NCBI GenBank assembly: GCA_035995165.1
Contig: DASYKU010000124.1
Location: forward strand, 1 to 64,000
Length of the DNA stretch: 64,000 nucleotides
Reading direction: 5' to 3'
DNA from: Mycobacteriales bacterium
GTDB lineage: Bacteria > Actinomycetota > Actinomycetes > Mycobacteriales > CADCTP01
The position numbers and the translations under genes are program-made. This document shows, one piece after another, positions 27,901-35,368 of this stretch (its first letter is position 1; each line of letters starts with the position of its first letter). The notes under the pieces were generated by a model, which had not been told where the DNA came from, did no database searches, and worked only from the letters and a program-made list of their open reading frames with translations.

Positions 27901-30184
27901 CCAGCTGCTCAACGGCGCCACGGTGGTCGCGTCCTCGGTCACGGTCGGGGAGGGCGGCCTGGCCGCGACCCTGACGCCGTCGGCGGCGCTGGCGGCCGGG
28001 GTGACGTACACGGTCAGGATCAGCGCGACCGACCTGGCCGGGCACGCGATGACCACGCCGTACACGGGGACGTTCCGGACCGGGGCGGCACAGCCACCGG
28101 CCGGCACCTGTCCGTGCTCGCTGTGGAGCGACCAGCAGCAGCCGCAGGTGCCCTCGGCGGCCGACCCGAACCCGGTCGAGCTGGGGGTGAAGGTGACGCC
28201 CAGCAGCAATGGCTGGATCACCGGCGTCCGGTTCTTCAAGGGACCGGAGAGCACCGGCGTGCACACCGGCACGCTCTGGGACGCGGCCGGGCAGGCCCTG
28301 TCGACGGCGACGTTCACCAGCGAGTCGGCCACCGGCTGGCAGCAGGTGAGCTTCGACCCGGCGGTCCAGGTGACGGCGGGCACGACGTACGTGGCCAGCT
28401 ACCACTCCAACGGCGACTACTCCTACACAGCGAACTACTTCGCCACGGCCGCGACGACGTACGGTCCGCTGACGTCGCCGGTGAACGCCACCGCGACCGC
28501 GCCCAACGGCGTGTTCGCGTACGGGCCGGCCGGCACGTACCCGCGGTTCGGCACCGACGCGGCCAACAACTACTGGGTCGACGTGACGTTCCAGACGACG
28601 GCGCCACCGCCGCAGCCTCCGGTCGTGTCCGGCACGACGCCGGCCGCGGGGGAGACCGGCTCGGCGCTGAGCTCGCCGGTGACGGTGACGTTCAACAAGT
28701 CCGTGCAGCCGAGCACGCTCGGGTTCACGCTGAGCAGCAACGGCACCGCGGTGACCGGCACGACGGCGTACGACGACACGTCGCACACCGCGACGTTCAC
28801 ACCGTCGGCGTCGCTGGTGGCGGCCCGGGCGTACTCGGCCTCGGTGACGGCGACGAGCACGCTCGGCATGACGATGACGGCGCCGTACACGTGGTCGTTC
28901 AACACCGGCACGCCGGCGACCTGTCCGTGCACGCTGTACGGCACGGCGACACCGACGAACACGACCACCGACGACGCCGGTGACTACGAGCTGGGCGTGC
29001 GGTTCCGGTCCGACCAGGACGGGTTCGTCAACGGGGTGCGCTTCTACAAGGGCGCCGGCAACACCGGCACGCACACCGGCACGCTGTGGAGCACCGACGG
29101 GCAGGAGCTGGCCACGGCCACGTTCAGCGGCGAGAGCGCGTCGGGCTGGCAGACGGTCACGTTCGACACCTCGGTGCCGGTACAAGCCGGGGTCGACTAC
29201 ATCGCCTCCTACCACACGACGACCGGGCACTACGCCTTCGACGGCGGCTACTTCGCGCAGCACAATGCGAACGCGTCGCCGCTGCACGCGCTGGCGTCGA
29301 CCGGGGCGGCACCCAACGGCGTCTTCGCCGCGGGCGGCCACCTGTTCCCGGACCGCACGTTCGGGGAGACGAACTACTGGGTGGACGTGACGTTCTCGAC
29401 GACCCGGATCGACACCGTGCCGCCGAAGGTGAGCTCGGTGACGCCGGCCAACGGCGACACGTTCCAGGCGGCGGCCGTGAAGCCGACGGCGACGTTCAGC
29501 GAGCCGGTGTCGGCGGGGACGGTCGTCATGACGCTGTCCTCCCCGGCCGGCGCGGTGACCGGGACCGTGGCGTACGACGCGACGTCGCAGACCGCGACGT
29601 TCACGCCGTCGGCCGCGCTGGCGGGCAACACGACGTACACGGCCACGGCGAAGGCCAGTGACACCGCGGGCAATGCGATGGCCGCGGCGTTCTCCTGGAG
29701 CTTCACCACCGCGCCGGCGTCCGGGTGCCCGTGCACGTTGTTCGGGTCCGACCCGCCGACCGGGGCGGCCACCGACGACGCCAGCGACGTCGAGCTCGGG
29801 GCGAAGTTCACCTCGGACACCGGCGGGCAGGTCCGCGGGGTGCGGTTCTACAAGGCGGCCGGCAACACCGGCACGCACACCGGCACCCTGTGGTCGGCGA
29901 CCGGGACAGTGCTCGGCTCCGGGACGTTCAGTGGTGAGACGGCGACCGGGTGGCAGACGCTGACGTTCGCCACCCCGGTGACGATCACGGCCGGCACGCA
30001 GTACGTGGTCTCCTACCATGCGGGCAACGGGCACTACGCCGGGACGCCGCACTACTACGACGCCGGCTACGACAAGGCGCCGCTGCACGTACCGGCGTCC
30101 GGGGGCGTCTACCACGTGGGCGCCGGGTTCCCCGACAGCTCCTTCGGCGCCGCGAACTACTGGGTCGACCTGATCTTCGGCTGA
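24980..30184 (+). CDS. Giant secreted protein: dimethylformamidase-beta-like domain plus four DUF4082/Ig-like modules
   Basis: The 1,734-residue protein has a Sec signal peptide (about residues 1-29, ending SASA). An Ala/Lys/Pro-rich spacer leads to a domain of about 510 residues resembling the C-terminal part of N,N-dimethylformamidase beta subunits (RVDIYRVGYYGGDGAR, HDEYWSAGQR, SGNEVFWKTRFE). Next comes an Ig-like domain (about 674-770), then four DUF4082 domains (about 771, 1043, 1314 and 1582) each opening with CPC and separated by SbsA-type Ig-like domains. DUF4082 and Ig modules point to binding of an extracellular polymer. ATG 24980 is preferred over GTG 24902 because the signal peptide starts there. 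The promoter matches that of the polysaccharide priming enzyme, so a role on the exopolysaccharide is inferred; the reaction is unknown. Confidence 0.85.
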   Translation: MRVRAHSRWGIALALGALVLVTVPQSASAAPPSAPKATASAAPKATAPAAQKAATPAAKTPAKSTATPGKVDPKQKQPGTDADPPRAGIAGDLDNEKGSPGIHLPRSGGGSKVAAPVVAKNSAGQLAAGPTAAAAKAAVATNAATPAATAAADPCTGTTINAVACENSKPGTPDTTWDVVGSGDDGLAGFATDISVNVGTTVHFKVKATGAYRVDIYRVGYYGGDGARLMSSFTPQVPYPQTQPTCQKFADTGMMDCGNWAESASWAVPGTAVSGVYFARLTRLSNGAGSHIPFIVRNDASHSQVLFQTSDETWEAYNTWGDQSTAAKPNNWGPGLGNSLYLCNDACPAGSPKLYKGAYAVSYNRPFDTRTTPDGQDWMFAAEYPMIRFLERNGYDVSYTTDVDSDRSGALIKNHSMFMSNGHDEYWSAGQRANVEAARDAGVNLAFFSGNEVFWKTRFENSKAGPVSSYRTLVTYKDTHFDAQTDPTGVWTGTWRDPRFSPPGDGGKPENGLTGVAYMVDPPTDFNMVVPASFGKLRFWRNTALATMTSGSLTLANATLGYEFDADLDNGFRPTGLFHVTQQTENVQSKLQDYGNTVGPGTVTHSMTEYRAASGALVFGAGTVQWSFGLDGDHDGPASTANATQQQATINLLADMGAQPSTLMTGMVAATKSTDTTKPTSTISSAAHAVVATAYSITGTAADTGGVVGGIEVSTDSGSTWHPATGTTSWTYSYTATSPGTVTVLVRATDDSGNIQGTPTSKTLTVDPRTCPCSIFGSVTPDTPQVADATAYELGVRFRATVPGTISGIRFYKGANNTGTHTGTLWSNTGQQLATGTFSAESATGWQTLTFSSPVTVTANTTYVASYHTNTGFYANDPTGFTDKAAYSAPLFGLPDGLDGPNGVFHTGTSAFPASSVGGNNYFVDVVFNGDPSADTAPPAVASTTPQNTATSVPSNTTVTVDFNKPIAPSSLSFQLLNGATVVASSVTVGEGGLAATLTPSAALAAGVTYTVRISATDLAGHAMTTPYTGTFRTGAAQPPAGTCPCSLWSDQQQPQVPSAADPNPVELGVKVTPSSNGWITGVRFFKGPESTGVHTGTLWDAAGQALSTATFTSESATGWQQVSFDPAVQVTAGTTYVASYHSNGDYSYTANYFATAATTYGPLTSPVNATATAPNGVFAYGPAGTYPRFGTDAANNYWVDVTFQTTAPPPQPPVVSGTTPAAGETGSALSSPVTVTFNKSVQPSTLGFTLSSNGTAVTGTTAYDDTSHTATFTPSASLVAARAYSASVTATSTLGMTMTAPYTWSFNTGTPATCPCTLYGTATPTNTTTDDAGDYELGVRFRSDQDGFVNGVRFYKGAGNTGTHTGTLWSTDGQELATATFSGESASGWQTVTFDTSVPVQAGVDYIASYHTTTGHYAFDGGYFAQHNANASPLHALASTGAAPNGVFAAGGHLFPDRTFGETNYWVDVTFSTTRIDTVPPKVSSVTPANGDTFQAAAVKPTATFSEPVSAGTVVMTLSSPAGAVTGTVAYDATSQTATFTPSAALAGNTTYTATAKASDTAGNAMAAAFSWSFTTAPASGCPCTLFGSDPPTGAATDDASDVELGAKFTSDTGGQVRGVRFYKAAGNTGTHTGTLWSATGTVLGSGTFSGETATGWQTLTFATPVTITAGTQYVVSYHAGNGHYAGTPHYYDAGYDKAPLHVPASGGVYHVGAGFPDSSFGAANYWVDLIFG

Positions 30185-30196
30185 CCCACATCCTCC

Positions 30197-30231
30197 GACG
30201 GCCCGCGACCCTTCCAGGGGCGCGGGCCGTC
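30197..30231 (+). terminator. Terminator of the giant secreted protein gene
   Basis: GACGGCCCGCG (30197-30207) and CGCGGGCCGTC (30221-30231) form a perfect 11-bp GC-rich stem around a 13-base loop, 13 bases after the stop codon. Confidence 0.85.
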
Positions 30232-30313
30232 GTCGTTCATTCGGCGCGTATCGCAGCATCTTTCATGGAATCCGGCCAACGCCGGTCGGCAGAATGCGGG
30301 AGCGGCGGACCGG

Positions 30314-30319
30314 TAGCCT
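30314..30319 (+). promoter_or_regulatory. -10 element of trpS (leaderless type)
   Basis: TAGCCT ends six bases before the trpS ATG at 30326, and a strong terminator lies upstream, so trpS is probably an independent leaderless transcript. Confidence 0.5.
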
Positions 30320-30325
30320 CGACCC

Positions 30326-31345
30326 ATGGGCGCGACGGCGCGCAAGGTCTCGTTGACGGGCATCAAGCCCACGGGTGAGCCGCATCTCGGCAACTACATC
30401 GGGGCCATTCTTCCGGCGCTCGATCTCGCGGACAGTTACCAGTCGGTCTACTTCATCGCCGATTACCACGCACTGACCACGGTCCGGGACCGGACGTTGC
30501 TGCGGCACTACACCCGGTCGGTGGCCGCGACCTGGCTCGCCGCGGGACTCGACCCCGATCGAACCATCCTCTATCGGCAGTCGGACATCCCGGAGACGTT
30601 CGAGCTGACCTGGGTGCTGTCCTGCCTGACGAGCAAGGGCCTGATGAACCGCGCGCACGCGTACAAGGCGGCGCGGGACCGCAACCGCGAGGCCGGCCGG
30701 GACGATCTCGACGCGGGCGTCAACATGGGCCTGTTCAACTATCCCGTGCTGATGGCGGTCGACATCCTCATCAACGAGGCCGACGTGGTGCCGGTCGGTC
30801 GTGACCAACTCCAGCACGTCGAGTACGCCGCGGACATCGCGGGCGCGTTCAACAGCGTCTACGGCGATCGGTACCGGTTCAAGATTCCGGCGCCGGTCGT
30901 CCCGCAGGAGAATTCGGCGCACACACTGATCGGCACCGACGGCCGGAAGATGAGCAAGTCCTACAACAACATCATTCCGTTGTTCGCTCCGGAAGCCGAG
31001 CTGCGGAAAGTGATTCGGCGCATCCCCACCGACAGCGTCCCGGTGGAATCACCCAAAGACCCGGATTCATCGGTTGTCTTCGGCCTGCTGGAGCGTTTCG
31101 GCGAACCGAAGATAGTGGCGGACACCAGAGCCCAGCTTCTGGCCGGCGGCATGGGATGGGGCACGGTGAAAGCCCAACTCGCCGAAGCGGTGAACAACCG
31201 GTTCGCACCGCTGCGCGACCACTACGAGTCCTTGATGGATTCGGGCAGCGAATTGGACGACCTTTTGGCGCACGGCGCGGACAAGGCCCGCAAGCAGACC
31301 AGCCCCGTTCTGGAGCGGGTCCGCGACGCCATCGGCGTCGGTTGA
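30326..31345 (+). CDS. trpS: Tryptophanyl-tRNA synthetase (possibly a second copy)
   Basis: This 339-residue class I synthetase has GIKPTGEPHLGNYIGA as its HIGH region, YFIADYHALTT, the GLMNRAHAYKA segment and a perfect GRKMSKSYNN. It attaches Trp to tRNA-Trp. Its setting is unusual: between a secreted-protein gene and a decayed oxidoreductase, at the edge of a polysaccharide locus, with more AT at third codon positions than its neighbours. Actinomycetes often carry auxiliary TrpRS genes, some giving resistance to tryptophan analogues such as indolmycin, so this may be one. Whether it is the sole TrpRS cannot be told from the window. Confidence 0.92.
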   Translation: MGATARKVSLTGIKPTGEPHLGNYIGAILPALDLADSYQSVYFIADYHALTTVRDRTLLRHYTRSVAATWLAAGLDPDRTILYRQSDIPETFELTWVLSCLTSKGLMNRAHAYKAARDRNREAGRDDLDAGVNMGLFNYPVLMAVDILINEADVVPVGRDQLQHVEYAADIAGAFNSVYGDRYRFKIPAPVVPQENSAHTLIGTDGRKMSKSYNNIIPLFAPEAELRKVIRRIPTDSVPVESPKDPDSSVVFGLLERFGEPKIVADTRAQLLAGGMGWGTVKAQLAEAVNNRFAPLRDHYESLMDSGSELDDLLAHGADKARKQTSPVLERVRDAIGVG

Positions 31346-31371
31346 TCGTCCGTCTTCTATCTACTGCACGG

Positions 31372-32005
31372 CAAGGAGCACTCGATCGGTGCAGTGCCAT
31401 GCCGTGGTGCTCGCTGCGCTGCTCACACACTGTGCCCCAATGCAGATTCAGGGCATGGTTGATCAGATCGAGATGTCGTCGGTCGAGGGCGGTTCTGAGC
31501 CGCTGGTTCTCGGTTTCGCTTGCCCCGTAGTGTCCGTTGATTCCGGGTAGGCCCACTCGGCCATCGTTCAGGTCGGGGCTGATGGCCAGCATATCGCCGT
31601 CGAGCCAGTAAGTCAGAGAGTGTGTCGCTGATCCAGTGTACCGACCCCAGGCGATCCGTCGCGTGTTCAAAGTGTGTTTGATTCCAATTCGGCAGTGTCG
31701 AATAGCGCGTAGCCGTGGGGTCGAGCGGCCAGCGCCGGTCGAGCCAGATCGCGCCAACGGTCCCGGTACTGCCAGCAGGCCGAAGCTACTTCGGGTAGAA
31801 CCGGCGCGTAGACAGCACCCGAGTGCAATTGCCCGAAGTTAGCCAGGGATGCACCCGGAAGACCGTTATCGACACACTGGACGCGGAGACCACTTCGGGC
31901 CGCCGTGATGGCGATGCTGAGGCCGCACAGCCCTGAGCCAACAATCAGAGGCCGCTCGCTTGTCAGCCATTGGTCGCGCCGACCCGGGTTGGCTGGCAGG
32001 GGCAT
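31372..32005 (-). pseudogene. FAD-dependent oxidoreductase remnant
   Basis: The 5' part (ATG at 32003-32005) encodes a dinucleotide-binding motif (PLIVGSGLCGLSIAITAARS) and the FAD-loop region GLPGASLANFGQLHSGAVYAP typical of the D-amino-acid-oxidase superfamily. It stops after 112 residues at 31667. Coherent, unrelated-frame sequence (SLTYWLDGDMLAISPD and onwards) continues for about 90 codons in the next frame. A full enzyme would be about 370-400 residues, so the gene is frameshifted and truncated near trpS. The stretch is lower in GC than the flanks, suggesting imported DNA. Confidence 0.6.
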
Positions 32006-32015
32006 GTGGGGCAGG

Positions 32016-32615
32016 TCAGGCGGGGTGCAGGGTGCCGTTCGACTCGAGGTAGTGGTCGCCGGTGTCGGGGCAGACGAAGGTGTTGTTGCCTGCGTCGGTG
32101 AGGCGCTTGCCGGCGCGGCCGACCCAGCCGATGCGGCGGGCCGGCACCCCGGCCACCAGCGCGTACGCCGGGACGTCGCGGGTCACCACCGCGCCCGCGG
32201 CGACCATCGCCCAGGTGCCGACCGTGATCCCGGGGACGACGACGCTGCGGGCGCCGAGGGAGCAGCCCTCCTCGAGGGTCACGCCCACGGCGTGCCAGTC
32301 GTCCGCGGTCTTCAGGGCCCCCTCGGGGGTGACGGCCCGCGGGTACAGGTCGTTGGTCAGCACGACCGCCGGCCCGATGAACACGCCGTCGCCGATGCGG
32401 GCGGGCTCGTACAGGAGGGCGAAGTTCTGCACCTTGACCCGGTCGCCGATGACGACGTCGCCGTCGACGTAGACGCCGCGGCCGAGGTTGCAGTCGGCGC
32501 CGACGACCGCGCCGGAGCGCAGGTGGGCCAGGTGCCAGACGCTCGTGCCCGCACCGACCACGGCGCCGGGCTCGACCTCGGCGCTGGGGTGGATGCGGGC
32601 GGCGGTGGTCGTCAT
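32016..32615 (-). CDS. Hexapeptide-repeat acetyltransferase, WbpD/WlbB-like
   Basis: The 199-residue protein is a left-handed beta-helix transferase. It has IHPSAEVEPGAVVGAGTSVW, LGRGVYVDGDVVIGDRVKVQNF, GVFIGPAVVLTND and GARSVVVPGITVGTWAMVAAG, then the usual closing AYALVAGVPARRIGWVGRAG. This closing segment with the following ICP-like CPDTGDHYLESNGTL matches the WbpD/WlbB group, which N-acetylates the 3-amino group of UDP-2-acetamido-3-amino-uronate. A Gfo/Idh dehydrogenase and a DegT aminotransferase of the same pathway are encoded nearby. The ATG overlaps the stop of the epimerase gene (TGATG). Confidence 0.85.
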   Translation of the reverse strand: MTTTAARIHPSAEVEPGAVVGAGTSVWHLAHLRSGAVVGADCNLGRGVYVDGDVVIGDRVKVQNFALLYEPARIGDGVFIGPAVVLTNDLYPRAVTPEGALKTADDWHAVGVTLEEGCSLGARSVVVPGITVGTWAMVAAGAVVTRDVPAYALVAGVPARRIGWVGRAGKRLTDAGNNTFVCPDTGDHYLESNGTLHPA

Positions 32616-33595
32616 CAGCCGGTGGTGGCGGCGTCGCGCTCGGCGCGCCACCACTCGACCAGCCGGCGCAGGCCCTCCTCGAGGTCCACCTCGGCGCGGA
32701 ACCCGAGCAGCGCCGCCGCCCGCGAGGTGTCGGCGAGCCGCCGGGTGACGCCGTTGACGCCCCGGGACGGCCCGAACTCGACCGAGAGGTCGGAACCCAT
32801 CACCCGCAGCAGCGCCTGGGCGAGCTCCAGCAGGCTGGTCTCGACGCCGGAGGCGATGTTGAACACGTCGTCGCTGACGTCGGCCCGCGCGGCCAGGATG
32901 TTGGACCGGGCGACGTCGTGCACGTGGATGAAGTCCATCGTCTGCTGGCCGTCGCCGAAGATGAGCGGCGGCTCGCCCTTCTCGATGCGCTCCATCCAGC
33001 GGATGAGCACCTCGGTGTAGAGCCCGTGGATGTCCATCCGGGGGCCGTACACGTTGAAGTAGCGCAGCGCGACGTAGTCCAGCCCGTACATGGCGGTGAA
33101 GCTGCGCAGCATGCCCTCGTTGAAGACCTTGGCCGCGCCGTAGAACGTGTCGTTCGCGTACGGGTGCTGGGTCTCCGGGGTCGGGAACTGCGTGGCCAGG
33201 CCGTACGCGGAGGCGGAGGACGAGGCGACGACCTTCCGCACCTTCGCGTCCACCGCGGCCTCCAGCACCGTGAAGGTGCCGTCGACCAGCACCTCCAGCG
33301 CCAGCCGGGGCTCCTCGGCGCACTGCGTGATCCGGATCGCGGCCAGGTGGAACAGCACGTCGACGCCGTCCATCAGCTCACGCACCAGCGCGGCGTCGCG
33401 GATGTCGCCGTCGACGACCCGGATCGGGGCCCGGTCGAGGGCGGCGGCCAGGTTGGCCCGGCGGCCGCGGACGAAGTTGTCCAGCACGGTGATCTCGGCG
33501 CCCGCGTCGACCAGCAGGTCGACCAGGTTCGAGCCGATCGTGCCGGCCCCGCCGGTCACGAGGACGCGCTGGCCGGTCAACGGCTGCCCGCTCAT
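32615..33595 (-). CDS. NAD-dependent sugar epimerase/dehydratase
   Basis: This 326-residue extended SDR begins VLVTGGAGTIGSNLVDLLV and has LDNFVRGRRANL, HLAAIRITQCAEEPRLA, a YGAAKVFNE catalytic Tyr-Lys pair and RYFNVYGPRMDIHGLYTEV. It is most like the GalE/WbpP branch that acts on UDP- or GDP-sugars. The substrate is not certain; with the neighbouring genes a UDP-GlcNAc- or uronate-type epimerisation is likely. Its ATG overlaps the Gfo/Idh stop by ATGA and its stop overlaps the acetyltransferase start, so the three are translationally coupled. Confidence 0.88.
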   Translation of the reverse strand: MSGQPLTGQRVLVTGGAGTIGSNLVDLLVDAGAEITVLDNFVRGRRANLAAALDRAPIRVVDGDIRDAALVRELMDGVDVLFHLAAIRITQCAEEPRLALEVLVDGTFTVLEAAVDAKVRKVVASSSASAYGLATQFPTPETQHPYANDTFYGAAKVFNEGMLRSFTAMYGLDYVALRYFNVYGPRMDIHGLYTEVLIRWMERIEKGEPPLIFGDGQQTMDFIHVHDVARSNILAARADVSDDVFNIASGVETSLLELAQALLRVMGSDLSVEFGPSRGVNGVTRRLADTSRAAALLGFRAEVDLEEGLRRLVEWWRAERDAATTG

Positions 33596-34668
33596 CGGGC
33601 GCTCCGCAGCGGCACGACCGAGCCGGCGAACTCCAGGCTGCGGGAGGCGGCCTCGAGGATGTCCAGCACCCGCAGGCCGGCGGCGCCGTCGGTGCGCGGG
33701 GCCCGGCCTTCTCGGACCGAGGCGGCCAGCTCCTCCACGACCTCGCGGAGCGCCTCCCGCTCCGGGAGCGCGGGGGCGACCATGTCGCCGCTGCGGTACT
33801 GCACCAGGGCCTCCCTGCGTTCGTCCGCGCCGAGCTGCTCGCGCGGGGTGAGATCGACACCCCGGTCGAAGACGCTGATCCGCTGGGTGGGGTGCAGGTC
33901 GTCCCACACCAGGGTCCGCTTGGACCCGCCCACCATCGTGGTGCGCACCTTCGTGGGGCTGAGCCAGTTCACGTGCACGTGCGCGATCGCGCCACCGGGC
34001 AGGGTCAGCGTCAGGTACGCCACGCAGGCGTGCCCGGCGCCGATCGGGTCGGCGCCGTGCGCGGCGACCGCCAGCGGGTGCACCCCGTCCGGCAGCACGA
34101 AGTCCAGAATGGACAGATCGTGCGGGGCGAGGTCCCAGAGCACGTCGACGTCCCGCTGGACCAGCCCGAGATTGATCCGGACCGAGTCGATGAAGTGCAC
34201 CTCGCCGAGCTCGCCGCTGTGCACCAGCTCGCGGATCTTCCCGACCGCGGGCGTGTAGCAGTACGTGTGGTCGCACATGAGGACCAGCCCGCGCTCGGCC
34301 GCCGCGGTGACCATCTCCTGGCCGGCCGCGAACGTGGTCGCCAGCGGCTTCTCCACCAGCACGTGCTTGCCGGCGGCCAGCGCCGCCAGCACGATCTCGT
34401 GGTGGGTGCCGGCCGGGGTGGCGACCGCGACGCAGTCGACCTCCTCGTCGGCGAGCACGTCGGCCAGCCGGGTCGTCGTCTCCACCGTGCTGTACGAGCC
34501 GAGCACCCGGCGGGATCGCTCCTCGTCCAGGTCGCACAGCCAGCGCAGCCGGAACGACGGCGATGCCTGGAAGTTGCGCAGCAGGTTCGGACCCCAGTAG
34601 CCGGCGCCGATCACAGCGACGCCCAGCGGCCGGGATGCGGGCACGGTCGAACGACTATTTCCCCCCAT
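33592..34668 (-). CDS. Gfo/Idh/MocA sugar dehydrogenase, WbpB/WlbA-like
   Basis: The 358-residue protein has an N-terminal Rossmann domain (VAVIGAGYWGPNLLRNF), AVATPAGTHHEIVLAALAAG, the signature VEKPLATT and a C-terminal alpha/beta domain with DLAPHDLSILDF. WbpB/WlbA enzymes oxidise C3 of UDP-GlcNAc-uronic acid, creating the ketone that a DegT enzyme aminates. With the WbpD-like acetyltransferase two genes downstream and a WbpE-like aminotransferase at 38650, this completes the core of the 2,3-diacetamido-uronate route. The start has CAGGAT six bases upstream, so it likely opens its own transcript. Confidence 0.88.
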   Translation of the reverse strand: MGGNSRSTVPASRPLGVAVIGAGYWGPNLLRNFQASPSFRLRWLCDLDEERSRRVLGSYSTVETTTRLADVLADEEVDCVAVATPAGTHHEIVLAALAAGKHVLVEKPLATTFAAGQEMVTAAAERGLVLMCDHTYCYTPAVGKIRELVHSGELGEVHFIDSVRINLGLVQRDVDVLWDLAPHDLSILDFVLPDGVHPLAVAAHGADPIGAGHACVAYLTLTLPGGAIAHVHVNWLSPTKVRTTMVGGSKRTLVWDDLHPTQRISVFDRGVDLTPREQLGADERREALVQYRSGDMVAPALPEREALREVVEELAASVREGRAPRTDGAAGLRVLDILEAASRSLEFAGSVVPLRSAR

Positions 34669-34674
34669 GCGGCA

Positions 34675-34680
34675 ATCCTG
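34675..34680 (-). promoter_or_regulatory. -10 element of the Gfo/Idh operon (leaderless type)
   Basis: On the minus strand CAGGAT ends six bases before ATG 34668, the same spacing and hexamer as rsmA. It would drive the dehydrogenase-epimerase-acetyltransferase unit. Confidence 0.4.
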
Positions 34681-34741
34681 CCCGAACCGGGGCCCCCGCG
34701 TCAGCGGAACGGCGAGGCCGCACCCGTCCGTGGCGTGGTGT

Positions 34742-35368
34742 TCATCTCAGCGGGCGGGCCGGGTTGCCCACCCAGACCGCACCGGCCGGCACGTCCCGGG
34801 TCACGACGGACCCCATCCCGATCAGCGCGCCGGCCCCGACGGTGACCCCTTCGCGGACCAGGGCGCCCGACCCGACGTACGCGCCGCGCTCCAGCCGGAC
34901 CCCGCCGCCGAGCCGGACGCCGGCCGCGATCGTGCAGAAGTCCTCGACCACGTCGTCGTGGGTGATCACCACCTGCGGCATCACCGCGACGTGGTCGCCG
35001 ACCGACGCGGCCGCGGTGACGACGACGCCGGCCAGCAGGACGGTGCCGCGGCCCACGGTCGCGGTGGACGCGACGACGGCGGACGGGTGCAGAACCTGTC
35101 CGTACCGGTCGCGGGGGAGGGCGAGCCGCCCGGTGATCCGCCGCCGGCTGTCGAAGTCGCGCGGGCTGCCGGTGCAGACCACGACCGCCGCGTCCGGGTA
35201 CGCCGCGACCTCGGCCGAGCCGCCGAGCACCGGGACCCCGTCGACGGCGGTGTTCCAGCGGTCCGGGTCGTCGTCGAGATGCCCGAGCAGCTCGAGGTGA
35301 GCGGCGCGGGCGGCCTCGGCGGTCTCCCGCGCGAAGCCGCCCGCCCCGATGAGCAGGAGCGCGGTCAC
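34742..35368 (-). CDS. PglD/NeuD-family sugar O/N-acetyltransferase
   Basis: This 208-residue protein has the N-terminal nucleotide-sugar-binding Rossmann-like domain of the PglD/NeuD group (LLLIGAGGFARETAEA, LGHLDDDPD). A left-handed beta-helix follows (VLHPSAVVASTATVGRGTVLL, HVAVMPQVVITHDDVVEDF) with the catalytic His in ITHDD, closing AVWVGNPARPLR. PglD acetylates the 4-amino group of UDP-4-amino-sugars; the DegT enzyme at 37490 is a plausible partner. The GTG start overlaps the stop of the upstream secreted-protein gene (GTGA), an unusual pairing of a cytosolic and an exported product. Confidence 0.85.
   Translation of the reverse strand: MTALLLIGAGGFARETAEAARAAHLELLGHLDDDPDRWNTAVDGVPVLGGSAEVAAYPDAAVVVCTGSPRDFDSRRRITGRLALPRDRYGQVLHPSAVVASTATVGRGTVLLAGVVVTAAASVGDHVAVMPQVVITHDDVVEDFCTIAAGVRLGGGVRLERGAYVGSGALVREGVTVGAGALIGMGSVVTRDVPAGAVWVGNPARPLR

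Noticed and set aside
26576-30259. Very long minus-strand open frame of 1,227 codons
   Set aside because: It is antisense to the giant secreted protein; its translation is Arg/Gly/Val-rich without motifs. Long antisense frames are expected in GC-rich repeats.
31667-32005. Intact small FAD protein
   Set aside because: 112 residues cover only the dinucleotide-binding part of the fold, and coding character continues in another frame beyond the stop.
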